Assembly: GCA_017633985.1 (NCBI GenBank)
Contig: JAGBOF010000007.1
Coordinates: 186,001-250,000 of the forward strand
From: Bacteroidales bacterium
GTDB lineage: Bacteria; Bacteroidota; Bacteroidia; Bacteroidales; P3
Direction: 5' to 3'
Length of the DNA stretch: 64,000 nt
Positions 1 through 8,402 of the stretch are shown in pieces; position 1 is the first letter of the stretch; the number at the start of each line of letters is the position of its first letter. The notes below the pieces were generated by a model, which saw nothing but the letters and a program-made list of their open reading frames with translations, did not search any database and had not been told where the DNA came from. The translations under genes were made by a program, and so were the position numbers.

Positions 1-92
1 ATACACCATTTAATTTTGGCGTCATCCCGGCTTCCTTTTTTGTCTGTTAAGCCAAATTTTATGAAGTAAAACAATTTTAAGACGATATTTGC

Positions 93-136
93 AAATAAAA
101 TTGAAGCGGTTTACTCCGTTTGAAGCAAACCGCCTT
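93..136 (-). terminator. Probable original terminator of the tRNA-Arg operon
   Basis: Arms 104-112 and 127-136 pair (CGGTTT with AAACCG, plus AAG with CTT around a one-base bulge). On the minus strand the hairpin is followed by CAATTTTATTT. It lies just beyond the truncated tRNA copy at attL, where the host tRNA transcript would have ended before phage insertion. The rest of 1-154 is host flank without a recognisable gene. Confidence 0.5.
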
Positions 137-154
137 AAATTTTTTTGCTGCTGT

Positions 155-205
155 TTTTGTGATCTAAGAAGGATTCGAACCTTCGACCTACTGCTTAGAA
201 GGCAG
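155..205. repeat. attL: attL core (partial tRNA-Arg copy)
   Basis: 51 bp identical to 54128-54178. It contains only the anticodon loop to 3' end of tRNA-Arg on the minus strand; past 205 the sequence diverges and cannot complete the tRNA. This fixes the left prophage junction. Confidence 0.95.
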
Positions 206-260
206 ATAGCCTACCATTTTAAAACCTTGTAAATCAGATTTTATGAATTTAGTAAAATCT

Positions 261-281
261 ATTTGCATAATATTTGCAAAA
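261..281. promoter_or_regulatory. Candidate integrase arm-type site, left
   Basis: A 21-bp sequence beginning ATTTGCATAATATTTGC is repeated exactly at 53957-53977, so it occurs once near each prophage end, about 55 bp inside attL and 150 bp inside attR. Position and identity fit arm-type integrase or excision-factor binding sites; this is inferred. Confidence 0.45.
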
Positions 282-308
282 AATCGGCATTTTGTGTTTA
301 TTGATTAA

Positions 309-569
309 TCAGTATTTAAAGATTGCTCCCCTACCAGTCAGAAGCCATTCGGCAGACACGCCAAAATCTCTTACTAACGGAACAAGGTATTCAGGTTTTA
401 ATACAGACCTATCGGGTTTATTTCTTGTAGATACCAAGTTCCACCGATTTATGTTATACTCTCGGGTATAAGTTTGAAGTCCGCGTATCTTACGTTGCAT
501 CTTCAAAAGTTCTATTGCCTGAAAAAATCTTTCAGTTATAGCAATACCGTCTTTGTTTATTGTTAGCAT
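309..569 (-). CDS. Small helix-turn-helix-like phage protein
   Basis: 86 residues, last gene of the leftward lysogeny operon; its start overlaps the stop of the nuclease gene by a few bases, implying coupled translation. The C-terminal pattern (EYLVPLVRDFGVSAEWLLTG) resembles the end of XRE-type DNA-binding domains in Bacteroidetes phages, where a short helix precedes SAEWLLTG. Probably DNA-binding or a repressor cofactor; the target is unknown. Confidence 0.6.
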   Translation of the reverse strand: MLTINKDGIAITERFFQAIELLKMQRKIRGLQTYTREYNINRWNLVSTRNKPDRSVLKPEYLVPLVRDFGVSAEWLLTGRGAIFKY

Positions 570-1660
570 TTTTTTCTACTTTCTATTATTTCGTTTGCTC
601 TATATATTATATCATCTTTATATTTATAGATGTCTTCAGGATTTTCAATATAAGTTCTTGGTCCTGTAATCCAATCTTTCATTAGTTGTATTTTCTTATT
701 TTCGCTATTGTTGTACCTTAACCGAATTATCCAATCAAATCTACTATCAAATAAAACAATCAAGCAATAAGCAGCGTGTTTTCTGTAAGTTATTTTTTCG
801 GTATCAACAACGTCTTTCAGTATATTTTTTATAATTTCAAAACTCCGTAATTCTTCGTCTGTTACTTGTAATTCTTCCTCTTCTTCTATGCAGCCCTCAT
901 CCGACACGTCTGAACGCAAATTGTATGGGGTGGGGGTAATAGTCTGATTTTCAGTAGTTAATGTTGTTAATCTGTCAAATATCAAATCCCTAATATATAA
1001 TTGTATTGATTTTTTTACAATAGGAGTAAAGCGTTCCACAACTCTTTGAGGAAAAGAAGCCGTTTTTTCTACCTGCCGACAAAGGACACGGACAAAGTCA
1101 GGAGAAGGATTATTAAACTCACGTTCAAGAATATCTTGGAGAGAGTTTAGGTATTTTAATTCACAGGCAGATGATAATATTTCACTGACATTGAAATAGG
1201 ACTTATGGAACTTTCTCAAACTTTCAAGTTTGTCATCTTTTAGGTTTAATAGGTCTATTTCAAGAAATGGAGTTTCGTCCATAATGTTTGGTCTTTCGGT
1301 ATCAGTATAAAAACGATACTCTATACCATTGGTCAGAATAGCAAAACGTGCAGTAGATACTGTAAAGTATCGTAAAAGTTGAGTTTCGTGCAAGTCCAAG
1401 TTTTGCTCCCAATGTTTGCATTCCATAAGAATGATTGGTTCTCCGTCTTGAAAAATAGCATAATCTATACGCTCCCCTCTCCTTGTTCCAATATCACAAG
1501 TCATTTCAGGTAATACTTCGTTAGGGTTGAATATATCGTAACCTAATGCCTGAATAAAAGGCAGAATCAAAGCAGTTTTTGTTGCTTCTTCGGTAGGAAG
1601 ATTGTCCTTTATATCATCTATCCTGTCTGCAATAGTTTTTATAGAATCTTTAAAATCCAT
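563..1660 (-). CDS. HsdR-N-like PD-(D/E)xK nuclease-domain protein
   Basis: 365 residues from the ATG at 1660; the frame stays open to 1744 but the conserved part begins at MDFKDS. The first about 110 residues match the type I restriction enzyme R-subunit N-terminal family: GERIDYAIF with D66, then LMECKHW with E80 and K82, the nuclease signature. No helicase motor is present, and the C-terminal half (about 200-365) is unassigned. It sits beside the repressor on the leftward operon, the usual spot for genes expressed in the lysogen, so a role against superinfecting phage is plausible. Actual DNA cleavage is not shown by sequence. Confidence 0.75.
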   Translation of the reverse strand: MDFKDSIKTIADRIDDIKDNLPTEEATKTALILPFIQALGYDIFNPNEVLPEMTCDIGTRRGERIDYAIFQDGEPIILMECKHWEQNLDLHETQLLRYFTVSTARFAILTNGIEYRFYTDTERPNIMDETPFLEIDLLNLKDDKLESLRKFHKSYFNVSEILSSACELKYLNSLQDILEREFNNPSPDFVRVLCRQVEKTASFPQRVVERFTPIVKKSIQLYIRDLIFDRLTTLTTENQTITPTPYNLRSDVSDEGCIEEEEELQVTDEELRSFEIIKNILKDVVDTEKITYRKHAAYCLIVLFDSRFDWIIRLRYNNSENKKIQLMKDWITGPRTYIENPEDIYKYKDDIIYRANEIIESRKKC

Positions 1661-1728
1661 TGTTTTATTTGTTATAATATTAGATAATTTTCTATTCCTT
1701 ATTATATAAGTTTTAAAATTTCCAAATT

Positions 1729-2133
1729 TTATGCACCTACACATCCGACATTGTCGTCCTCTCGGGCAATGGTCATAGTTCCCTTTTTAGATAGTTCGTT
1801 GATAGTGTCTTGTTGTTTTTCTACGATTGTCAATAGTCTATCTATACGATTTTCGTAATAGTCTGCGGTTTTATCGGATTTTACTATTGTATTGTTTTGC
1901 GAATTTTCTTTGCCAAGAATTAACCAATCACAAGAAACGTCTAATGCGTCTGCAATCTTCCCTAACATATCGGCTTTTGGTATTGTTCCTGATATATAAG
2001 CCCTTATATTAGCCTCTGCAAGCCCTACTTGGCGGGCAAATGCAGAATTATTGCTAAAAAATTTTTTCTCCACTAATTCATTTATTCTCAAACAAATAGG
2101 AGAAATTTCCGAAGAAGATTGCGTTTTTTTCAT
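1729..2133 (-). CDS. XRE-family lysogeny repressor (CI-like)
   Basis: 134 residues from the ATG at 2133; an upstream in-frame start at 2196 would lie at the transcription start of the minus promoter and is less likely. An N-terminal helix-turn-helix (residues about 8-65, with SAFARQVGLAEANIRAYISG) is followed by a coiled-coil-like tail (about 80-115). It is transcribed divergently from the Cro-like gene, the classic position for a prophage repressor. It has no LexA-type peptidase domain, so induction is not by self-cleavage. Confidence 0.8.
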   Translation of the reverse strand: MKKTQSSSEISPICLRINELVEKKFFSNNSAFARQVGLAEANIRAYISGTIPKADMLGKIADALDVSCDWLILGKENSQNNTIVKSDKTADYYENRIDRLLTIVEKQQDTINELSKKGTMTIAREDDNVGCVGA

Positions 2134-2141
2134 ATAAAATA

Positions 2142-2173
2142 TTTGGTCATATCGCAAAAATATTCTAATTTTG
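2142..2173 (+). promoter_or_regulatory. Rightward early promoter
   Basis: TTTG at 2142-2145 and TAATTTTG at 2166-2173, spacing 20 bp, match the Bacteroidetes -33/-7 consensus. It reads into the Cro-like gene at 2231 and the early operon. The -33 box overlaps the 5' end of the divergent repressor transcript. Confidence 0.75.
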
Positions 2174-2207
2174 CAAAAAATTAAACAATATAACATTAAC
2201 TCAGTTG

Positions 2208-2237
2208 CAAAATTACAAAAAGTATTTTATATGCAAA
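2208..2237 (-). promoter_or_regulatory. Leftward repressor promoter
   Basis: On the minus strand TAATTTTG (2215-2208) with TTTG (2237-2234), 18 bp apart, directs transcription of the repressor starting at 2133. With the rightward promoter it forms a divergent switch region at 2134-2237. Confidence 0.6.
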
Positions 2238-2467
2238 CAGAAAAATTAAAAAAACAAAGAAAAATGACACTAAAAGACTATTACGAAAGTCTTGGGAGTG
2301 TAAAGCCACCAAAACAAACATTCATTGATACGGTGGTTGAGAAATGTGGGGTTAGGGCAAACACTGTTAGAAGGTGGGTTTATGACAATGCCAAACCTCA
2401 AAGTGAAGAACATATAAAATTCCTTGAAGAACTTACGGGAATAGAAAGGAGTGAATTATGGAAGTAG
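2231..2467 (+). CDS. Cro-like helix-turn-helix regulator
   Basis: 78 residues from the ATG at 2231; ATG at 2264 is an alternative. Residues about 25-55 form a helix-turn-helix (TVVEKCGVRANTVRRWVYD), and the length suits a phage Cro or a short Bacteroidetes antirepressor. It is the first gene after the rightward promoter and divergent from the repressor. Its 3' end overlaps the next gene by 10 bp. Confidence 0.65.
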   Translation: MQTEKLKKQRKMTLKDYYESLGSVKPPKQTFIDTVVEKCGVRANTVRRWVYDNAKPQSEEHIKFLEELTGIERSELWK

Positions 2468-2991
2468 AATTTTTCACTTACGAAGATGAAGTTTGGTATC
2501 GTAATGAAAAGGGAGAAAATAGGCAATTAACGGAGAATGATACTGATGTTATTAAACATTTAATCACAATTATTAAAGACCAATATACCGACGCTTATGA
2601 TGCCCTTGCGAAACACTTTGAACGCATTAATTATAATGTAAAGATGTTTCAATTTCGCATAGTTTCACGATTTATTAAGTGTAATTTCGGAAATATTGAT
2701 GTAAGTAAAGTAGATTTGGACGATAATCAAACTTTCAATTTTGAAAAGGTTGCGTGTCCTCTACGAGGGGAATGTCAGCTGGAAGGTATCGTTTGCGGAC
2801 CAAAGTTTAATTCTAAACTATCACACAGAGAGAGTGAAATAGCACGGTACTTATGCAACGGAAGAACAAAAGAACAAATAGCCGATAGTTTGTTCATTTC
2901 ACAGAATACCGTTCATAATCATATCCGAAACATCTATCAAAAGTTAGGTATTCATAGTATTGTTGAACTTATAAAAACCTATAAGCAATAA
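2458..2991 (+). CDS. LuxR-type HTH transcriptional regulator
   Basis: 177 residues. The C-terminal about 60 residues are a GerE/LuxR DNA-binding domain: LSHRESEIARYLCNGRTKEQ, then IADSLFISQNTVHNHIRNIY. The N-terminal about 110 residues have a possible metal or disulfide cluster (CPLRGEC...C) and no recognised receiver domain. As the second early gene it is a candidate activator of the palindrome promoters at 13196 and 30850; that link is inference. The gene overlaps both neighbours. Confidence 0.75.
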   Translation: MEVEFFTYEDEVWYRNEKGENRQLTENDTDVIKHLITIIKDQYTDAYDALAKHFERINYNVKMFQFRIVSRFIKCNFGNIDVSKVDLDDNQTFNFEKVACPLRGECQLEGIVCGPKFNSKLSHRESEIARYLCNGRTKEQIADSLFISQNTVHNHIRNIYQKLGIHSIVELIKTYKQ

Positions 2992-3200
2992 TGGGAAGAC
3001 CGAGAAACAAATACATACCTGATGAAGATATGATAGACAAGAAAGATTTCTGTACTATTATAAAAAGGTGTGGAAAATCCTTTGAGAAGTATAAAAAGCA
3101 AGGTTTGATAATTCCTTGTGCAAAAGACGGCAACAAGTTTCTGTATAGGAGAACAGATGCTTACCAATTCAGGAAACAGATTGTAGAGTATTTATTTTAA
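2991..3200 (+). CDS. Small hypothetical early protein
   Basis: 69 residues, basic, starting within the stop of the LuxR-type gene (ATG at 2991). A MerR/excisionase-like pattern (DFCTIIKRCGKSFEKYKKQG then LYRRTDAYQF) suggests a winged helix such as a phage excisionase or helix-turn-helix protein. Function not established. Confidence 0.55.
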   Translation: MGRPRNKYIPDEDMIDKKDFCTIIKRCGKSFEKYKKQGLIIPCAKDGNKFLYRRTDAYQFRKQIVEYLF

Positions 3201-3214
3201 AAACACATACAGCA

Positions 3215-5194
3215 ATGGAGAAAGATAAAAGAAAAGTAGAAATTCTTATTGATGAGATTGATATAGAGAATTTCAGAGGTTGCAAGCAAGAAACAGCAAC
3301 TTTTAATGGAAACGATATTCTTATTTCAGGCAGGAATAAGGCAGGAAAATCCACTATTTACGAGGCGTATATGTGGTGTATATTCAGAACCTGTGTATCA
3401 GGTACGGCAGATAATGTACAACCACGAAAGCAAGGAATAGACGGAGAGTTAGGTGCAATTATCCATAAATTAAAAACGAGTGTTTTTGTTACCTTAAGGA
3501 TTAACGGCGAAAAGTATTTGTTCGGCAGAACACTTGAAGAAAACTGGAGCAAACCGAGAGGTAAGGAAGAAGAAGTTTTGACAGGAACGACAAGCGAGTA
3601 TTATTTTAATAGCCGTGAAGTTCCGTGCGGACTTGCAACATTCAAAAAACATCTTGATGATATTTGCGATTTGGATATTTGGTACACTTGTTCCAATATT
3701 GATAACTTTATAAGAATGAAAGTCAATGACAGGCGTGATTTATTAAAGAGCGTATCATCTTGTAAGTCTGACTATGAAATTGCAGAAAATTATCCGCTTG
3801 TCAAAAAGGCTTTTGATGAGAAGAAATCAATAGACGAGTTCAAAAAGGAAGTGTCCCAATCATTGACGAAAGTCAGAAATGAATATGATAGTATTCCAGA
3901 CCAAAAGAACGCACAGGAAAGATTAAGAGAGGTTATAGATGAGGAAATTCTTAACAAAGAAAAACAAGAAACAGAGCAAGCAATAAAAAACATTGATGAT
4001 ATATTGCAAAAAAATCCTCAATCAGATTTGTTTAAAACAATACAAGAAACAAATGATACTTTGATTAAATATCAATCTTACCTAATCAAACGGCAAAATG
4101 AAATCAAAAAAAGTTATGACAGCAGAAAAGAATATCTTACAAATAAAGTAAAGGATTTGGAAAATGAGAAAGACTTGAGGATAAATCGTATCGGAGTTAT
4201 AAAAGAGAATGTCAAAACTTATAATGATACAATTACAGACCTTGAAAGTAAAATTGCAGATGCAGGAAGAAAATGGGAAGAAGAAAATCAAAGAGTTATT
4301 TCCGTACCTGAAAGATGTGATAAATGCGGCAATATTTTGACAGACGAAATTAAACAAAAGTACTTTCAAGAGGCAACCAATGAGAAACTTCTTAATCTGA
4401 AACGTTTGGAAGATTTTGCTAATGAAAATGATAAAATCATCAAGCAAAAGCAAGAAATTGTTAAAAAGGCGAATGAAGAAATTATCAAGAAAAATAATGA
4501 AATAGCAAAATTGACAGAAGATTTGAAGAGTGTAGAACAAGAACGTGATAACTTACCTAATATTGTTTCTCTTTGTGCCGAAGATGAAGAATGTATTAAG
4601 TTAGGTAATAGTTGCCTTGAGTATAATGATAAACTTGATACATTAAAATCTCAAATATCCACAGACAATGAGGATAAAACGGATGAATTGAAAGCAGAGA
4701 AACAAGCAAAACAGCAAAGACTTGAAGAAATCAACAAGGAACTTGCAAAGGTTGATACCAATAAAAGAATAGACGAAGAACAAGCAAAACTTGATGACAG
4801 AGCAAAAGTCCTTGTTGCGGATATGGATGTATTGGAACAAAAACTCAAAGAGATTAACGAGTTTAGAAAAGAACGGATAAATTACATTGAGAAAAGTGTT
4901 TCATCACTATTTGAATTGACGCAGTTTAAAATGTTTGAAAAGAATATGACTAATGACGGAGAAAAAGATATTTGCACTCCTTACAATAACGGTGTTCCAT
5001 ACGGAGAACAAAATTTAGGAATGCAGATAGCAATGGGTATTGATATATGCAATGGTATAATGAAAGCGATAGATTGCAAATTTCCATTATTTATTGATAA
5101 TACAGAAAGCATCTTTCCTCTACCAGCCATTATCGGTCAAAAGATTTTGCTTAAACATATACCAGACCAATCATTATTTATCCAAAAACTTTAA
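3215..5194 (+). CDS. Rad50/SbcC-like ATPase (SMC family)
   Basis: 659 residues. Walker A GRNKAGKST (39-47) follows the IENFRG start typical of RecF/SMC/Rad50 ATPases. Long coiled coils (about 200-560) flank a CDKCG zinc-hook-like motif near residue 367, and a Walker B-like FPLFIDNTES lies near 620. Size and hook suggest a compact Rad50 acting on DNA ends, probably with RecT next door and the metallo-hydrolase at 6263. The Walker B region reads FIDN rather than the usual LLDEP, so ATP hydrolysis may be atypical. First gene of the recombination block. Confidence 0.8.
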   Translation: MEKDKRKVEILIDEIDIENFRGCKQETATFNGNDILISGRNKAGKSTIYEAYMWCIFRTCVSGTADNVQPRKQGIDGELGAIIHKLKTSVFVTLRINGEKYLFGRTLEENWSKPRGKEEEVLTGTTSEYYFNSREVPCGLATFKKHLDDICDLDIWYTCSNIDNFIRMKVNDRRDLLKSVSSCKSDYEIAENYPLVKKAFDEKKSIDEFKKEVSQSLTKVRNEYDSIPDQKNAQERLREVIDEEILNKEKQETEQAIKNIDDILQKNPQSDLFKTIQETNDTLIKYQSYLIKRQNEIKKSYDSRKEYLTNKVKDLENEKDLRINRIGVIKENVKTYNDTITDLESKIADAGRKWEEENQRVISVPERCDKCGNILTDEIKQKYFQEATNEKLLNLKRLEDFANENDKIIKQKQEIVKKANEEIIKKNNEIAKLTEDLKSVEQERDNLPNIVSLCAEDEECIKLGNSCLEYNDKLDTLKSQISTDNEDKTDELKAEKQAKQQRLEEINKELAKVDTNKRIDEEQAKLDDRAKVLVADMDVLEQKLKEINEFRKERINYIEKSVSSLFELTQFKMFEKNMTNDGEKDICTPYNNGVPYGEQNLGMQIAMGIDICNGIMKAIDCKFPLFIDNTESIFPLPAIIGQKILLKHIPDQSLFIQKL

Positions 5195-5266
5195 ATAAGC
5201 GTATTTAAAAGTGTTTAAAGACTAAATACATACATTTAATTATAAATTTAAAATAATCAAAAACAG

Positions 5267-6247
5267 ATGGCTAATTTAAGTTCAAACACACTTCCAACGG
5301 TAGCGGAAAACAACCTTGTTTCCTTGTTGGATGCAGAGCAAACAAAGAAAGAGTTTGCAACTATTTTAAAGGATGACAGTCCTACATTCCTTGCTGGCAT
5401 TTTGGAGTATTTCAGAAGTGATACTGCCATACAGCATTGCAATCCGATAGATTTGATTGCCGAATGTAAGAAAGCGGCAATATTAGGATTGCCTGTTAAT
5501 AAATTCTTGGGACAGGCTTACATTATATCCTACGGAAACAGACCGCAGTTCCAAATAGGATATAAAGGGCTTATTCAGTTAGCAATGCGTACTAACTTCT
5601 ATAAGACAATAAACACGGATGTTGTCTATGAAGGGGAGTTAAGATATGCAAATAAACTGACAGGAGAATTTGATTTTAACGGGCAAAGGTTAAGCGACAG
5701 AGTTATCGGGTATTTTGCATACTTTGAATTGAAAGGCGGATTTGCAAAAACGTTGTATATGAATAGGGACGCTATGATAAAGCACGCCCTAAAATATTCA
5801 GCATCGTTAAGTAAATACAATTATAGTTCATTGGCAAGTCTTCCTGGTGCAGAAGCAAAGAAAGGAGTTGTCGGATGGCTGGGTAACTTTGATGAAATGG
5901 CACAAAAGACGGTATTGCGTTTATTGTTATCAAAGTACGGGTATCTTACTTTGGAAATGCAACAAGTATTATCTGCCGAAGATGAACAGGAAGTGGAGAT
6001 TACAGATGAAGTTCCAGCCTCTGCAAATTCAGGTGAAACTGTAGGATTTCAGGAAGTACATCAACAACAAGTACCGCCACAACAACCGCAGGTAGTACAA
6101 CCGCCTATGCAATCAGTGCCACAGCAACCAGTTCAACAAGGAATGCCACAGCAACCACAAATGCAAACTCAACCAGTATTCGCTAATCCGCAGTTTGCAC
6201 AGCAAGGCGGACAGCAGGCAAAACCAAGTGTATTTAACAGAAGATAA
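5267..6247 (+). CDS. recT: RecT-family single-strand annealing recombinase
   Basis: 326 residues. The RecT core covers about 20-220 and includes KKAAILGLPVNKFLGQAYII and GYKGLIQLAMR, family hallmarks. After residue 250 the protein becomes a Gln/Pro-rich low-complexity tail, like the tail of the SSB-like protein at 12308. RecT pairs complementary DNA strands in phage recombination. It follows the Rad50-like gene by 72 bp, and no RecE-type exonuclease is recognisable, so the metallo-hydrolase may fill that role. Confidence 0.9.
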   Translation: MANLSSNTLPTVAENNLVSLLDAEQTKKEFATILKDDSPTFLAGILEYFRSDTAIQHCNPIDLIAECKKAAILGLPVNKFLGQAYIISYGNRPQFQIGYKGLIQLAMRTNFYKTINTDVVYEGELRYANKLTGEFDFNGQRLSDRVIGYFAYFELKGGFAKTLYMNRDAMIKHALKYSASLSKYNYSSLASLPGAEAKKGVVGWLGNFDEMAQKTVLRLLLSKYGYLTLEMQQVLSAEDEQEVEITDEVPASANSGETVGFQEVHQQQVPPQQPQVVQPPMQSVPQQPVQQGMPQQPQMQTQPVFANPQFAQQGGQQAKPSVFNRR

Positions 6248-6262
6248 TTTTTTAATTAAACA

Positions 6263-7015
6263 ATGAGATTGGACGTAATAAATAGCGGAAGTTCAGGCAA
6301 CTGTTATGTGTTACATAATGACAAGGAAGCATTAGTACTTGAAGCAGGTATGCCATTAAGCAAAGTTACCGATATATTGGGCGGAGTAGCAAAAGTCAAA
6401 GGATGTTTGATTACGCACGAACATTCGGACCACACAAAGTATATTGAGCAGTTTATGGCAAGGGGCATCAAGTGCTATGCTACCCTTGGTACTATGGAAA
6501 ACATAAAGTTTGAAAAGAAGTTCCGCCCCGAAAGAGTTACTATCGGAGAGAAATTCAGACTTGGCGGATTTTATGTCTATCCGTTCAGAACATTTCACGA
6601 TTACCCTACATTGAGAGTAAAGGAAAGTTGCGGTTATCTTATCCATCACGAAGAAACAGGTACAATCCTGTTTGCAACAGACACGAAGTATTTGGAAAAC
6701 AAGTTTGCCAATTTGAGTAACATTCTCATTGAGTGTAACTACAAAACAGCATTACTTGAAGAAAATGCACTTCTTGGTATCATTGATAAGAAAAGAGCGG
6801 AACGGACATTGGAAACGCATATGTCTTTGGCTACTTGCAAAGAAACATTATTGGCAAATGATTTAAAGAATGTCAATAACATTGTTTTAATACATTTATC
6901 AAAAGACAATGCAGAGCCTGAAAGTTTTAAAACCGAAATATCACTTGCGACAGGTAAGAAAGTGTATGTAGCGAAAAAGGGATTAAGTCTTAACTTTAAC
7001 AAGATAGCGATATGA
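6263..7015 (+). CDS. Metallo-beta-lactamase-fold hydrolase
   Basis: 250 residues. HEHSDH (52-57) is the HxHxDH metal-binding signature; FATDTKY and LIHLSKDN supply the later Asp and His ligands. It resembles YycJ/WalJ-type MBL nucleases. Lying between recT and replication genes, it probably acts on DNA ends (5' exonuclease or similar); this is inferred from context. The stop overlaps the next start by 4 bp. Confidence 0.75.
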   Translation: MRLDVINSGSSGNCYVLHNDKEALVLEAGMPLSKVTDILGGVAKVKGCLITHEHSDHTKYIEQFMARGIKCYATLGTMENIKFEKKFRPERVTIGEKFRLGGFYVYPFRTFHDYPTLRVKESCGYLIHHEETGTILFATDTKYLENKFANLSNILIECNYKTALLEENALLGIIDKKRAERTLETHMSLATCKETLLANDLKNVNNIVLIHLSKDNAEPESFKTEISLATGKKVYVAKKGLSLNFNKIAI

Positions 7016-7404
7016 CAAAGGAAGAAAAACAATTATACACCGACCAACTGCAAGAGATACAGGATTTTTTGTATGAAGAAGTTGATGACCACAATACTGA
7101 TTTGTTGGTAGAAAGACTTACAAAGATGAATAGTTATCTTGCAATGGTTACGGAGTTGTATCCGCGTTTGGTTGAAATTCAGCAAGCAGATTTACAGGTA
7201 GCATATCAGCAGAATATTGAATGGATTTTCAAAGCACCTGCAACGGTAGCAAACAGATACATTGAAAGTCAGACGATAGATGCTAATAAACTTGTCAATT
7301 GGAGTGAAAGAATAAACCGTGCAATAGTGCATATCTCGGAAAATATGAGGACGACGATAAGTTTAAGAAAACAAGAGTTAGTATTAACAAGAACGGGGTA
7401 TTAA
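7012..7404 (+). CDS. Hypothetical early protein
   Basis: 130 residues, mostly helical and charged, no recognised domain. ATGA overlap with the preceding hydrolase gene indicates translational coupling. Located directly before the replication initiator. Confidence 0.6.
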   Translation: MTKEEKQLYTDQLQEIQDFLYEEVDDHNTDLLVERLTKMNSYLAMVTELYPRLVEIQQADLQVAYQQNIEWIFKAPATVANRYIESQTIDANKLVNWSERINRAIVHISENMRTTISLRKQELVLTRTGY

Positions 7405-7409
7405 TCATT

Positions 7410-8402
7410 ATGAAGTCGGCAGGATACATAAAGTTATACAGAAAAGTCTTTGACAACAAAAGATTATTCCCAAAGCCATATACGGAAGGGGTTGCTTGGC
7501 TATGGTTATTATGTTTTGCTGCCTACAATGATATGACGGTTGAAATCAAAAGTAAAAGCGGTATATTTCAAGTATCTTTAAAAAGAGGAGAGATTGCAGG
7601 TTCATTATCTTTTTTTGCTGAAAAATTTTCTTGGAGCAGAACGTCATTTAATACATTTTTGAAATATCTGAAAAAAGAGAATATGATAACGACAAGAGTA
7701 GAAAACAATATGACGGTTATTCTTATTCTGAATTATGATGAATATCAAAATGGATTAAAAGAAAGTGTTTGTAATCTAAACAGCAATCTAAACACCGAAT
7801 TAAACACTAAAATAAACACTCAATCAACTAATAATCAAGATAGTTATAACAATGACTTAAACAGCAATCTAAACAGGCAATTAAACAGCAATCTAAACGA
7901 AAAATATAAATATATTAAAGAAATATATAATTTATTTGTTGATGATAATATACGCGTGCGCGAGAAAAATTTTGCAAACGAAAAATTTCTTTACACCATA
8001 GATGCAAGAAAAGAAGAAAAAAGTTCCGCGAAAAAAGAAGAAGAGCCTCCTACTGTTCAACCTTCAATAAATGTACAGGGATATTCCGATAGGCTTTATA
8101 ATATCATTTCCATAATTGCCAATAGTGATGAATGGAAAGATTTTATCAAATCAAAGGGAATTATCACTGCACAAAGCAGAGAGTGGCTTCATCAGTATTA
8201 CAACGATGAGAAACTTCTGCAAAAGCACGCATATATCCCGTCATTTGACACAATAACCCTTAAACACCGAGTAACAGAGCATTTAAGAAATTATTTCAAC
8301 AAACAGATTGAGTTACAGCAAAAGGCTTTAAAGAGCGATAAACCGAAATCGGTAACACAGGAAATGGCAGACCTATTGAAAAAACAAGGAATAAAACTAT
8401 GA
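7410..8402 (+). CDS. Replication initiator (replisome organiser-like)
   Basis: 330 residues. The N-terminal about 115 residues have the winged-helix layout of phage replisome organisers and DnaD-like initiators (KLYRKVFDNKRLF, WSRTSFNTFLKYLKK). A central Asn/Leu-rich repeat (LNSNLN units, about 120-165) is encoded by an iteron array, described separately. The C-terminal part (about 220-330) may recruit the helicase. Position before an unassigned possible loader (8399) fits. Overlaps the next gene by 4 bp. Confidence 0.75.
   Translation: MKSAGYIKLYRKVFDNKRLFPKPYTEGVAWLWLLCFAAYNDMTVEIKSKSGIFQVSLKRGEIAGSLSFFAEKFSWSRTSFNTFLKYLKKENMITTRVENNMTVILILNYDEYQNGLKESVCNLNSNLNTELNTKINTQSTNNQDSYNNDLNSNLNRQLNSNLNEKYKYIKEIYNLFVDDNIRVREKNFANEKFLYTIDARKEEKSSAKKEEEPPTVQPSINVQGYSDRLYNIISIIANSDEWKDFIKSKGIITAQSREWLHQYYNDEKLLQKHAYIPSFDTITLKHRVTEHLRNYFNKQIELQQKALKSDKPKSVTQEMADLLKKQGIKL
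7771..7940 (+). other. Candidate phage replication origin (iterons plus AT-rich tract)
   Basis: Within the initiator gene. 12-bp units ending in AAAC recur in phase: 7782-7793, 7863-7874 and 7887-7898 are identical AGCAATCTAAAC; 7794-7805, 7806-7817 and 7875-7886 are variants; a partial copy lies at 7771-7781. The array is followed by a very AT-rich stretch (7899-7940). This arrangement, iterons inside the initiator gene followed by an unwinding element, is that of lambda O and its origin. Confidence 0.65.

Noticed and set aside
4082-4540. 152-codon frame on the minus strand inside the Rad50-like gene
   Set aside because: Shadow of a well-supported coiled-coil coding region; hydrophobic low-complexity product.
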